Source: Pseudomonadota bacterium | GTDB lineage: Bacteria > Pseudomonadota > Gammaproteobacteria > Burkholderiales > Rhodocyclaceae | DNA length: 30,076 nt | Assembly (NCBI GenBank): GCA_023459095.1 | Contig: JAEWVQ010000335.1 | Coordinates: forward strand, 1-30,076 | Direction of reading: 5' to 3' | Shown: in pieces, positions 15,717 to 23,183 of the stretch | Layout: every line of letters starts with the position of its first letter | Position numbering within the stretch: the stretch's first letter is position 1 | Notes under the pieces: model-generated | Told to the model about the DNA's origin: nothing | Seen by the model: only the letters and a program-made list of their open reading frames with translations | Databases searched by the model: none | Position numbers and translations under genes: made by a program

Positions 15717-16187
15717 TCAGCCGCGCAGCAGGAAGGCGTTGCCCATGGCGTCGGCCGCGCTCAACGTCGCCGGCATCGCCGTGGTGCCCGCGCCGCCGCC
15801 GGTGACCACGCCCTGCCAGTACTCGGCGACGGTGACGAAGCGCGCCACGGCGTCGGCGAGCGCCTTGCCGTCGAGCCCGGGCAGCGGCAGGCGTGCGGCC
15901 AGGCCGACCGCGGCGGTCGCCGGATGCACGCCGAGGGTGGCGCCGCCGGTGGCGTTCCACAGCAGGTTCGCTTCGAGCAGCTGGCGATGCACCTCGGCAC
16001 GGCGCGCGCTGTCGGGCACGCCGAGGTCGGCGAACAGGGTCAGGCCTTCGCCGTCCTCGTCCTGCGCCAGCATCTGCACCGCGAGGCCGTCGATCACGAC
16101 CTCGGCGCTCAGGACCACGGTATCGGCATCGTCGATCCCGACTTCGGCGCAGAAGGCGCGCAGGAGGTGCTCCACAACTTCGTTCAT
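15717..16187 (-). CDS. CesT-family type III secretion chaperone
   Basis: This is a small acidic 156-residue protein with no signal peptide. It follows the CesT/Tir-chaperone layout: an N-terminal helix (MNEVVEHLLRAFCAEVG), a beta-sheet with LTLFADLGVPD, the conserved helix block LLEANLLWNATGGATLGVHP, then LAARLPLPGLDGKALADAVARFV and a final helix ending in W-Q-G-V-V. Members of this family dimerise and keep a type III effector partly unfolded for export. ATG at 16187 has GGGGAG six bases upstream. The effector-like gene follows after a 38-base gap, so the two probably form an operon. A glycine- and alanine-rich tail (about residues 128-156) is longer than in typical family members. Confidence 0.78.
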   Translation of the reverse strand: MNEVVEHLLRAFCAEVGIDDADTVVLSAEVVIDGLAVQMLAQDEDGEGLTLFADLGVPDSARRAEVHRQLLEANLLWNATGGATLGVHPATAAVGLAARLPLPGLDGKALADAVARFVTVAEYWQGVVTGGGAGTTAMPATLSAADAMGNAFLLRG

Positions 16188-16211
16188 CGTGCTCCCCGGA
16201 TGGTGTGAACA

Positions 16212-16233
16212 GTGCGCACCGGACGGTGCGCAC
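16212..16233. repeat. Perfect inverted repeat upstream of the chaperone gene
   Basis: GTGCGCACCG (16212-16221) and CGGTGCGCAC (16224-16233) are perfect 10-bp arms around GA. The repeat lies 25 bases upstream of the chaperone start and 53 bases downstream of the alr stop, both on the minus strand. It could be an operator for the chaperone/effector unit or a terminator-like hairpin of alr; no T-tract is present. Confidence 0.55.
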
Positions 16234-16241
16234 GCCCCCGT

Positions 16242-16269
16242 TCAGTAACCGCGGGCGGTGTCCGGTTCC
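16242..16269 (-). promoter_or_regulatory. Possible ECF-sigma-type promoter for the chaperone/effector pair
   Basis: On the minus strand GGAACC (16269-16264) and ACTGA (16246-16242) are separated so that GGAAC to CTGA matches the spacing of RpoE-type promoters (GGAACTT, about 16 bases, TCTGA). Transcription would begin close to the inverted repeat at 16212-16233. It does not match the HrpL box, whose second half is CCAC. This is a motif match only. Confidence 0.25.
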
Positions 16270-16285
16270 CGGTGCGCGGGCACGA

Positions 16286-17350
16286 TCAGTCGAGATAGGC
16301 GAAGCGTACGCGCTTGACGTTGCACAGCAGCTCGTAGGCGATGGTGCCGGCGGCGGCGGCGATGCGGTTGACCGCCACCTGCCGGCCCCACAGCTCGACC
16401 GCGCTGCCGATGCCGGCGTCGGGCAGGTCGGTGAGGTCGACGGTGAGCATGTCCATCGACACGCGGCCGATCAGCCGCGTCAGTCGGCCATCGACGGCGA
16501 CCGGGGTGCCGTCGGGCACGGTGCGCGGATAGCCGTCGGCATAGCCCATCGCCACCAGGCCGACACGCGTCGGACGCTCGGCGACGAAGCGCGCGCCATA
16601 GCCCAGCGGTGCGCCGGGGGCGAGCTCGCGCACCGCCATCACCGCGCTCTGCAGGCTCATCACCGGCTGCAGGCCGTTGCCCTCGCCGGGCATCGGATCG
16701 GCGCCGTAGAGCAGGATGCCGGGCCGGCCCCAGTCGCGGTGGGTCGCCGGCCAGCCGAGGATGGCGCCGGAGTTGGCCAGGCTGCGCGGCCCCGGCAGGT
16801 CGCGGGTGGCGGCGTCGAAGGCCTCGGCCTGTTCACGGGTGGTGATCACATGGGGTTCGTCGGCGCGCGCGAAATGGCTGATGAAGCCGATCTCGCCGAC
16901 CCGGCCGCTGGCGCGCAGGCGCTGCCACGCCGCGTGCACCGCGGCGGGCAGGAAGCCGGCGCGGTTCATGCCGCTATTGACCTTGAGCCAGACCTGGAAC
17001 GGCCGCGCGGGCGGTGCTGCGGTTTCGATCATGCGCAATTGCGCATCGTGATGGACCACCGGCCACAGCGCATGGCGTTCGACCTCGACGAGCTCGGCGG
17101 CGTCGAACACGCCTTCGAGGATCAGGATCGGCGCCTCGATGCCGGCCGCGCGCAGCTCCAGCGCCTCGTCCACGAAGGCCACCGCGAAGCCGTCGGCGTC
17201 CGCCGACAGCGCCTGCGCGCAGCGCACCGCGCCGTGGCCGTAGGCATTGGCCTTGACCACGGCGAAGGCGCGGTTGCCGTGGCGCTGGCGGGCAAGGCGG
17301 TAGTTGTGGCGGAGGGCGGCGAGGTCGATCTGGGCGCAGGCGGGACGCAT
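16286..17350 (-). CDS. dadX: Alanine racemase
   Basis: The 354-residue protein is a PLP-dependent fold-type III racemase that interconverts L- and D-alanine. The PLP lysine is K33 in AVVKANAYGHG, and the catalytic tyrosine is expected in LGYGARF. Other family blocks are VWLKVNSGMNRAGF, GYADGYPR and GRVSMDM. ATG at 17350 gives the usual start MRPACAQIDLAALRHNY; the frame also has a TTG 69 bases upstream, which would add a non-conserved leader. Its place after a D-amino-acid dehydrogenase suggests the catabolic DadX rather than the biosynthetic Alr, but sequence alone does not decide this. Confidence 0.9.
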   Translation of the reverse strand: MRPACAQIDLAALRHNYRLARQRHGNRAFAVVKANAYGHGAVRCAQALSADADGFAVAFVDEALELRAAGIEAPILILEGVFDAAELVEVERHALWPVVHHDAQLRMIETAAPPARPFQVWLKVNSGMNRAGFLPAAVHAAWQRLRASGRVGEIGFISHFARADEPHVITTREQAEAFDAATRDLPGPRSLANSGAILGWPATHRDWGRPGILLYGADPMPGEGNGLQPVMSLQSAVMAVRELAPGAPLGYGARFVAERPTRVGLVAMGYADGYPRTVPDGTPVAVDGRLTRLIGRVSMDMLTVDLTDLPDAGIGSAVELWGRQVAVNRIAAAAGTIAYELLCNVKRVRFAYLD

Positions 17351-17437
17351 CGGACGGGGGGCAGGGTGGCAGGCGTGGAGCGAAGCGGCAATGGTGCGCC
17401 TTTGCCCGGTGCCCTGCAACGCGCGGCCCGGGGGGCG

Positions 17438-18721
17438 TCAGTCCGCGGTCAGCGCTGCGCGCGTGCGGCGGTAGCGCGCCGGGGCGAGGTCGTCGTGGCG
17501 GATCGCCGGGCGCTGGCCGGTGATCAGATCGGCGACGAGCTGGCCGCAGCCGCAGGCCAGACTCCAGCCCAGCGCGCCATGGCCGGTGTTGAGGAAGAGT
17601 TCGCGGTAGGGCGTGGCGCCGACCACCGGCGGGCCGTCCGGGGTTGCCGCCCAGGGTGCGGCGGCATAGGTCGCGGCGCCGAGTTCGCACGCTGCGGGCA
17701 GCAGCACGTGTGCCGCGGCTTCCAGCTGTGGGCGGCGGGTGGCTGCTGCGGCGAGGCCCCACGGTGCGGCGCACATGCCGATCTGCAGCAGCCCGGGGAC
17801 GCGCACGAGGGTGAGGCCGCGCTCGCGGTCGACGACCGCGGCGTGCGCGGCCCCCGCAGGGGCGGTGAGCGGCAGGCGCAGCGCGTGAGCCTGCAGCGTG
17901 TGCACCGGGAGGTCGAGCCCGAGGGTGCGTGCCAGCGCGCGCGCGCGCTCGCCGGCGGTGAGCAGGTAGCGGTCGGCGCGTACGATCTCGCCGCCCGCGG
18001 CGGCGCCGATGCGCACGCCGAGCAGGCGGTCGCCGGCGGCCACGAGCTCGCGCACGTCCACGTCGTGGCGAAAGCGCACCCCCAGGCTCGTTGCCCAGTC
18101 CGCGAGCTGGCGGGCGAACGCGGTCGGGTCGGCGGCTTCGTCGTCGGCCACGAGCAGGGCGCCGGCATAGTCGGCGGTGCGGACGGCGAGCGCGGGCTCG
18201 GTGAGCGCGAGGTGGGTGCCGAGGCGGTCGCGGTCGAGCACGCGGCAGTCCACGCCGTGGGCGTGGAGGGCGGCACAGTCGCGCGCCGCGGCGGCGAAAC
18301 GCTGCGGCTGGCGGAACAGGTGCAGGGTGCCGGCGCGCCGCTGGGCGTAGCGCAGCCCGGTCTCGGCGCACAGCGCGCGCAGGCAGTCCCGGCTGTAGCT
18401 GGCCAGCCGGATCAGCTGCGCCCGGCTGGCGGCGCGGGCGCGGCGATCGCTGGCGAGCGTGGCGAGCAGCCAGCGCACGCGGTCGATGAAGCCGTCGGCG
18501 GGCCAGGACGCCTGCGTCGGGGCGCGCAGCAGTTCGCGCAGCGCGCGCAGCGGCAACTCCGGCGCCGCCCACGGCGCGAGGTAGGCCGACGACAGCGGCA
18601 CGGCGAGACCGGCATCGGGGGCGAGCCCGCGGCCGAGGACGGTGACGCGGGCGCCCGCGCGGGCGAGATACCAGGCGCTGGCGATGCCGGCGAGGCCGCT
18701 GCCGAGGACGACGACGTGCAT
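17438..18721 (-). CDS. dadA: D-amino-acid dehydrogenase (DadA-type, FAD)
   Basis: This 427-residue flavoprotein has the dinucleotide-binding motif VLGSGLAGIASAWYLARAG at its N-terminus and the family end block NTGHGALGWSLACGCGQLVADLI. DadA oxidises D-alanine and other D-amino acids to keto acids and passes electrons to the respiratory quinone pool at the inner membrane. It is more diverged from E. coli DadA than usual in the N-terminal third, where LSSAYLAPWAAPELPLRAL replaces the canonical N-A-G-E-V-S segment, so substrate range may differ. No clear ribosome site precedes the ATG. It is 30 bases after the chemoreceptor gene and 87 before the racemase, all on one strand. Confidence 0.87.
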   Translation of the reverse strand: MHVVVLGSGLAGIASAWYLARAGARVTVLGRGLAPDAGLAVPLSSAYLAPWAAPELPLRALRELLRAPTQASWPADGFIDRVRWLLATLASDRRARAASRAQLIRLASYSRDCLRALCAETGLRYAQRRAGTLHLFRQPQRFAAAARDCAALHAHGVDCRVLDRDRLGTHLALTEPALAVRTADYAGALLVADDEAADPTAFARQLADWATSLGVRFRHDVDVRELVAAGDRLLGVRIGAAAGGEIVRADRYLLTAGERARALARTLGLDLPVHTLQAHALRLPLTAPAGAAHAAVVDRERGLTLVRVPGLLQIGMCAAPWGLAAAATRRPQLEAAAHVLLPAACELGAATYAAAPWAATPDGPPVVGATPYRELFLNTGHGALGWSLACGCGQLVADLITGQRPAIRHDDLAPARYRRTRAALTAD

Positions 18722-18751
18722 GGTGGCCGCCGCATGCGGTGGGCGCCGGGC

Positions 18752-20332
18752 TTACAGGCGGAAGCGGCGGACCGCGTCGCCAAGCGCGGCGGCGGCCTGT
18801 TCGAGGCGTTCGATCTCGCGCGCCTCGGCCGCCGCCGAGGCGCTGCCCGCGCTTGCCGTCTGCGCGATGTGTTCGACCTCGCCGGCGATCTCGCGGGTGA
18901 GCGCGCTGTGCGCGCGCAGTGCATCGGCGATGCCGCCCACCGCCTCCTCGACGCGGCCGGCGGCGGCGGTGATCTGGTCGAGCGAGGCGCCGGCCTCGGC
19001 CGCCAGCCGGGTGCCGTTGCCGACCTGGGAGACCGCCGCGTCGATGCTCCCCAGCGCCGCGGTTTTGCTCGACTGGATGTCGGAAATCATCTCGTCGATC
19101 TCGCCGGTGGCGGTGGCAGTGCGTTCGGCGAGCTTGCGCACCTCATCGGCGACCACGGCGAAGCCGCGGCCCTGCTCGCCGGCGCGCGCGGCCTCGATCG
19201 CGGCGTTGAGCGCAAGCAGGTTGGTCTGCGCGGCGATCTCCTTGATCAGGCCGACGACCTCGGCGACGCGGTCGGACTGGTTGCCGAGCTGCTCGACGCT
19301 GCCTGCGGAGTGGCCGATGGTGTGGGCGATGCTGGCGATCTCGTCGATCGCCGCCTGCACCACGCGCGCGCCGTTGCGCGCGGCCTCGCCCGACTGGCTG
19401 GCGAGCGCACGGCTGTCGTCGGCAGCGTCGGAGAGGCCGGCGATGGCCGTGCTCAGTGACCCGATCGTTGTCGTCACGTTGGCGGTGGCGGCGTGTTGCT
19501 GTGCCATCAGCGCGGTGACCTGCGCGGACTGCTGGTCGAGCGCTGCGGTGCTGCGCACCACCGCCTGCGTTTCGTGCTCGACCGCCTGCAGCGTGCCGGC
19601 GAGCGCGGCGCGCATGCTCGCCACCGAGCGCAGCAAGGGGGAGTCCGCGCCGTCGCCGTCGTGTCCGCCGCGTCCGGCGGCGCTGAGGTCGCCGCTGCCG
19701 ATGCGCGCGGCGAGCGCGGCCACGCGTGCGGCCTCGAGCGCTTCGTGCTGCAGGCGCACGGCCATGTACATCAACATCGCGGTCTCGACCGCGACATACA
19801 GCGCGTGCACCACGACGCGGCCGACATCGGCGCTGCCGGCGAACACGTACAGCCCCGTGTTGGCTGCCTGCGCGGCGTTGAACACCAGATGATGGACGGC
19901 GATGACCACCGCTGCGGCGAGGATCGGGCGCCAGTCACGGTAATAGAGCAGGAAGGCGAGCAGCACGAAGATGCCGAAATGGGCCTCCAGCGCGCCGCCG
20001 GTCTGCTGGATGGCGAGCGCGGCGAACACCATGTAGGCGCAGGCCGCGGCGATGCGCGCGGCGAGCGTGCCGGCGGCACCGTGGAGCAGGGCGCCGGGCA
20101 CGAGCAGCGCGGGCAGGCCGACGGCGAACGCGGGCCCCCAGGTGTCGGTGGCGGCGGCGAGGCCCAGGGTGACGACGAACAGCCCGGCGAGGGTGAGCAG
20201 GCTGAGCCGGTCGGCGGCCGCACGGTAGGCATGGAGCGCTCGCTCGGCTTCGGTGCGGTGGCCGGCAGGGCGCCGCGCCGCGGCAGTGGGCGGGGTGAAG
20301 GCGTCGGGCGGAGTGCGGGGGGGCGCGTTCAT
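18752..20332 (-). CDS. Methyl-accepting chemotaxis protein with multi-helix membrane sensor
   Basis: The 526-residue protein has about six N-terminal membrane helices (residues 42-195) instead of a periplasmic ligand domain, then a cytoplasmic signalling domain. The hairpin tip of the receptor is clear (IKEIAAQTNLLALNAAIEAARAGEQGRGFAVVADEVRKLAER spans about residues 365-406). The sensor part holds conserved-looking histidines in EAHFGIFVLLAF, VIAVHHLVFN and VVHALYV, beside a YYRDWRP motif. The start is ATG at 20332, which overlaps the stop of a small upstream ORF as ATGA. It would signal to CheA/CheW; the stimulus is unknown. Linkage to dadA and alr hints at D-amino-acid taxis or energy taxis. 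No HAMP domain is obvious. Confidence 0.9.
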   Translation of the reverse strand: MNAPPRTPPDAFTPPTAAARRPAGHRTEAERALHAYRAAADRLSLLTLAGLFVVTLGLAAATDTWGPAFAVGLPALLVPGALLHGAAGTLAARIAAACAYMVFAALAIQQTGGALEAHFGIFVLLAFLLYYRDWRPILAAAVVIAVHHLVFNAAQAANTGLYVFAGSADVGRVVVHALYVAVETAMLMYMAVRLQHEALEAARVAALAARIGSGDLSAAGRGGHDGDGADSPLLRSVASMRAALAGTLQAVEHETQAVVRSTAALDQQSAQVTALMAQQHAATANVTTTIGSLSTAIAGLSDAADDSRALASQSGEAARNGARVVQAAIDEIASIAHTIGHSAGSVEQLGNQSDRVAEVVGLIKEIAAQTNLLALNAAIEAARAGEQGRGFAVVADEVRKLAERTATATGEIDEMISDIQSSKTAALGSIDAAVSQVGNGTRLAAEAGASLDQITAAAGRVEEAVGGIADALRAHSALTREIAGEVEHIAQTASAGSASAAAEAREIERLEQAAAALGDAVRRFRL

Positions 20333-20499
20333 GGTGTCGATCTCGTGGCCGCGGCGGGCGGGGCGATGCAGAGGTCGCCGGGCGGGTTGTGGATCGCGGC
20401 CCAGCCGAGCGCGTCGAGGCTGTAGGCGAGCCACAGCCCGAGCACCGCCCACGGACGGCGCGGGCGGCGGGAGGGCGGAAGCGGCGTGCTGCGGGTCAT
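20329..20499 (-). CDS. Small predicted membrane protein coupled to the chemoreceptor
   Basis: This is a 56-residue ORF starting at ATG 20499, with a basic proline-rich N-terminus, one hydrophobic helix (about residues 17-36, WAVLGLWLAYSLDALGWAA) and a short tail. Its stop overlaps the chemoreceptor ATG (ATGA), a typical sign of coupled translation. It has no clear ribosome site and no recognised family. It may be a real small protein or only a leader ORF for the receptor. Confidence 0.4.
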   Translation of the reverse strand: MTRSTPLPPSRRPRRPWAVLGLWLAYSLDALGWAAIHNPPGDLCIAPPAAATRSTP

Positions 20500-20565
20500 G
20501 GCGGGGCGGAGCTGCGGGGGGCGGCGATTGTAAGGGCCGCGCTGCGGGGCGGCCAGCATGTTCGA

Positions 20566-20593
20566 ACTATGGCAGCCGGGCTTCGGAGTTCAA
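20566..20593 (-). promoter_or_regulatory. Candidate sigma-70 promoter for the chemoreceptor/dadA/alr strand
   Basis: On the minus strand TTGAAC (20593-20588) and CATAGT (20571-20566) are 16 bases apart, with a start site expected near 20559, about 60 bases before the small ORF. The perfect palindrome GTTCGAAC (20560-20567) overlaps the -10. Motif evidence only. Confidence 0.35.
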
Positions 20594-20676
20594 GGCCGGC
20601 ACGCGGCCGGTGGAAGGCGTCGGGCGTTATTCGAATGTATTGGCAGCGGGGGCGTCCGCGCGCTTGATCGCCCGCA

Positions 20677-20703
20677 ATACCGCTGCCGGGACGGCTGCGG
20701 TAT
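20677..20703 (+). promoter_or_regulatory. Dyad operator overlapping a -10-like TATAGT before the pigment operon
   Basis: The 27-base dyad has 7-bp outer arms (ATACCGC, GCGGTAT) and 3-bp inner arms, and its right end merges into TATAGT at 20701-20706. This geometry fits a repressor site covering the core promoter. The halogenase start is about 100 bases downstream. The binder is unknown. Confidence 0.35.
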
Positions 20704-20808
20704 AGTCCCGCGCTCGCAGCCTGCGGCAGCCGCAGGCCTGCTTGAGCGTCGGCGCAACGCGCCGGCCCGGTCCGCACCGTCAACTCTCAATCGAATGGTG
20801 GATCAATC

Positions 20809-22182
20809 GTGAATACCAGCGAAACGGCATCGATCGCCGCGCATTCCGGCCCCGTCACCGCGGACGGTGTGGAGACCCGTCTCTGTGACGTGCTGGTGAT
20901 CGGCGGCGGCCCTGCCGGAACGACTGCGGCGACCCTGCTCGCCGAGCGCGGCCACCGCGTCACCGTGCTCGACAAGGACCGCCATCCGCGCTTCCACATC
21001 GGCGAATCGCTGCTGCCCGCGAACCTGCCGCTGTTCGAGCGCCTCGGTGTCGCCGAGCAGATGCGCGCGATCGGCATCCGCAAGTACGCCGCCGAATTCG
21101 TGTCGCCCCACCACGACAACACCCAGGCCTTCCACTTCGCCGAGGCCTGGGACAAGTCCATGCCTTACGCCTACCAGGTGCGGCGCTCGGAGTTCGACGA
21201 GATCCTGCTGCGCAACGCCGCGCACAAGGGCGCCGAGGTCATCGAGGGCTGCCGCGTGCGCGAGGTCGAGTTCGACGCCGACGGCGCCCGCATCGCCGCC
21301 GAGCACGACGACGGCCGCCGCAGCGCGTGGCGCGCGCAGTTCGTCATCGACGCCTCCGGCCGCGACACCTTCCTCGCCAACCGCTTGCGTGCCAAGCACC
21401 GCAACCCCAACCACAACAGCTCCGCGCTCTACGGCCATTTCGCCAACGCGCAGCGCCACTGTGGTCCGGCCGAGGGCAACATCTCGATCTACTGGTTCGA
21501 GCACGGCTGGTTCTGGTTCATTCCACTCGCCGACGGCGCCACCAGCGTGGGCGCAGTGACCTGGCCGTACTACATGAAGCAGCGCAATGGGCGCTCGCTG
21601 GAAGCCTTCCTGCGCGACACCATCGCGCTGTGTCCGGCGCTCGCCGAGCGTCTGCGGGATGCCGCGCTGGTGTCCGAGGTGCACGCCACCGGCAACTTCT
21701 CCTACACCACCGACCACACCCACGGCGAGCGCTACATCCTGCTCGGCGACGCCTACGCCTTCATCGACCCGGTATTCTCGTCCGGGGTCATGCTCGCGAT
21801 GCAGGGCGCCTTCTTCGGCGCCGACGCCGTCGACACCTGGCTGCGCGACCCGGCGCGCCGCACCGCGGCGCTCAAGCGTTTCGACCGCGGCATGCGCCAC
21901 GGCCCGCGCGAGTTCTCGTGGTTCATCTACCGCATGACCAGCCCGACCATGCGCGACCTGTTCATGGGGCCGCGCAATCCGTTGCGGGTCAAGAATGCGC
22001 TGATTTCGCTGCTCGCCGGCGACATCTACGGCAAGACCCCGATCTGGTTCTCGCTCGGCGTGTTCAAGCTCATCTACTACGCGTCGGCGCTGCGCAACTG
22101 GCGCCGCACGCGCGAAGCCCTGCGGCGGCGGCGCGAGAACATCCGTCCGGTCGAGGACGGCGACATGGCGGCGAAGGCATGA
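20809..22182 (+). CDS. Flavin-dependent halogenase of the aryl-polyene locus
   Basis: This is a 457-residue FAD enzyme. The FAD loop GGGPAGTTAA is near residue 32 and GESLLPANLPLFERLG follows. The halogenase hallmark WxWxIP is present as WFWFIP (residues 234-239). The F-x-x-P-x-x-S-x-G signature is present as FIDPVFSSG (318-326). K92 in IRKYAAEF is in the place of the catalytic lysine of phenolic halogenases. These features favour a true halogenase over a geranylgeranyl-reductase-like oxidoreductase. Xanthomonadins are brominated aryl polyenes and their pig cluster includes a halogenase, so the substrate is probably the hydroxy-aryl head; this is inferred. The start is GTG at 20809 with a GGTGGA ribosome site. 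It overlaps the next gene by four bases. Confidence 0.82.
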   Translation: MNTSETASIAAHSGPVTADGVETRLCDVLVIGGGPAGTTAATLLAERGHRVTVLDKDRHPRFHIGESLLPANLPLFERLGVAEQMRAIGIRKYAAEFVSPHHDNTQAFHFAEAWDKSMPYAYQVRRSEFDEILLRNAAHKGAEVIEGCRVREVEFDADGARIAAEHDDGRRSAWRAQFVIDASGRDTFLANRLRAKHRNPNHNSSALYGHFANAQRHCGPAEGNISIYWFEHGWFWFIPLADGATSVGAVTWPYYMKQRNGRSLEAFLRDTIALCPALAERLRDAALVSEVHATGNFSYTTDHTHGERYILLGDAYAFIDPVFSSGVMLAMQGAFFGADAVDTWLRDPARRTAALKRFDRGMRHGPREFSWFIYRMTSPTMRDLFMGPRNPLRVKNALISLLAGDIYGKTPIWFSLGVFKLIYYASALRNWRRTREALRRRRENIRPVEDGDMAAKA

Positions 22183-23183
22183 CCCTGGCACTGACGCTGG
22201 CGGCCGATGCCGCAGCGGCCGCCGCTGCCGAGCACGCTCTCGGGCTCGTCGCGTTCGGCGCCGGCCACGCGCCTGGCGCGCTGCCGTGCGTGCGGGCGGA
22301 GGCCGCGCTGCTCGACCCCGGACACCACTGGTGCGCGCTATGGACCACAGGCACCGTCGCGCGCGCCGGCGTGCACGCAGGGGTGCGCTATCGGCTCGCC
22401 GGCGAACTGCTGTTCGGCGCGGTCGCAGTCGATGAGGCCGACTTTGGCGCGGAGGCGGACGGTACGCCGCTGCAGCACGCGGTCGAACACGGCTACCGCG
22501 CGATCTTCGCGGTGCTGGAGGCGGAGGGGTGCGGCAACCTGCTGCGGGTGTGGAATTATCTGCCGCGGATCAACGCGATCGAGCACGGCAGCGAGCGTTA
22601 CCGCCAGTTCAACACCGGGCGCCAGCACGCGTTCGCCGCCTGCGGGCGCGCGCTGAGCGGCAACGTGCCGGCGGCCTGTGCGCTCGGCGTGGCGGCCGGC
22701 GTGGTCGAAATCGGCTTCCTGGCCTGTCGCGGCACGCCGCAGGCGGTCGAGAATCCGCGCCAGGTGAGTGCCTACGACTATCCCGCGGACTACGGCCGGC
22801 ACAGCCCGACCTTTGCGCGCGCGGCCCTGCTCGATCATGCCGGGCAGTGGCTGCTGTTCGTCTCCGGCACCGCCAGCATCGTCGGCCACCGGACGCTGCA
22901 CGTGGGCGATGCCGTCGCCCAGACGCGCGAGGCCCTGGCCAACATCGACGCGGTGCTGGCCGAGGCCGGGCGCCTCGCCGGGCGCGTTTTCGATGCGCGC
23001 GGCCTGGCCTGCGTGGCCTACGTCCGTCACGCGCGCGACCTGCCCGCGGTGCGCGCCGAGATCCGCGCCAGGCTGGGCGAGGCGGCCGCGGTCGCCTACG
23101 TGCAGGCGGACATTTGCCGCGACGATCTGCTGGTCGAGATCGAAGCCAGCGGCGGACACCCGATACGAGGATTCGACGCATGA
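22179..23183 (+). CDS. Chorismatase, XanB2/FkbO/Hyg5 family
   Basis: The 334-residue protein has the family blocks LLRVWNYLPRIN, ERYRQFNTGRQHAF, GTASIVGHRTLHVGD and QTREALANIDAVL (residues about 121-260), and ends with LVEIEASGG, which supplies the expected active-site glutamate. Chorismatases of this family hydrolyse chorismate. XanB2 of Xanthomonas makes 3- and 4-hydroxybenzoate, and 3-hydroxybenzoate is the starter for xanthomonadin. The genomic context makes hydroxybenzoate the likely product here, but the FkbO product (a dihydroxycyclohexadiene carboxylate) cannot be excluded by eye. The start overlaps the halogenase stop (ATGA), and the stop overlaps the next gene likewise, so the three are coupled. 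Confidence 0.87.
   Translation: MTLALTLAADAAAAAAAEHALGLVAFGAGHAPGALPCVRAEAALLDPGHHWCALWTTGTVARAGVHAGVRYRLAGELLFGAVAVDEADFGAEADGTPLQHAVEHGYRAIFAVLEAEGCGNLLRVWNYLPRINAIEHGSERYRQFNTGRQHAFAACGRALSGNVPAACALGVAAGVVEIGFLACRGTPQAVENPRQVSAYDYPADYGRHSPTFARAALLDHAGQWLLFVSGTASIVGHRTLHVGDAVAQTREALANIDAVLAEAGRLAGRVFDARGLACVAYVRHARDLPAVRAEIRARLGEAAAVAYVQADICRDDLLVEIEASGGHPIRGFDA

Larger units (their letters stand above)
20500..20808. other. Divergent intergenic region between the chemoreceptor and pigment genes
   Basis: No credible gene lies here. It holds two TTCGAA-centred palindromes, GTTCGAAC (20560-20567) and ATTCGAAT (20629-20636). To the right is a dyad, ATACCGC (20677-20683) and GCGGTAT (20697-20703), with inner CCG/CGG arms; a -10-like TATAGT (20701-20706) overlaps its right arm. 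A perfect 8-bp hairpin GCCTGCGG-CAG-CCGCAGGC (20719-20737) lies in the probable leader of the halogenase gene. I found no -35 at the right distance from TATAGT, so activation or a non-standard sigma is possible. Confidence 0.5.

Noticed and set aside
15679..16233. N-terminal extension of the effector-like ORF through the chaperone gene
   Set aside because: That part is arginine-rich shadow sequence of the chaperone reading frame; GGAG and ATG at 15678 give a normal start.
16240..16270. HrpL-type hrp box before the chaperone gene
   Set aside because: GGAACC is present on the minus strand, but the required CCACNNA at 15-16 bases is missing; only an ECF-like reading remains, at low confidence.
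15893..19459. Plus-strand open frame of 1188 codons opposite the chaperone, alr, dadA and receptor genes
   Set aside because: High GC content removes stop codons; the translation has no recognisable motif, and the minus-strand genes have intact catalytic motifs.
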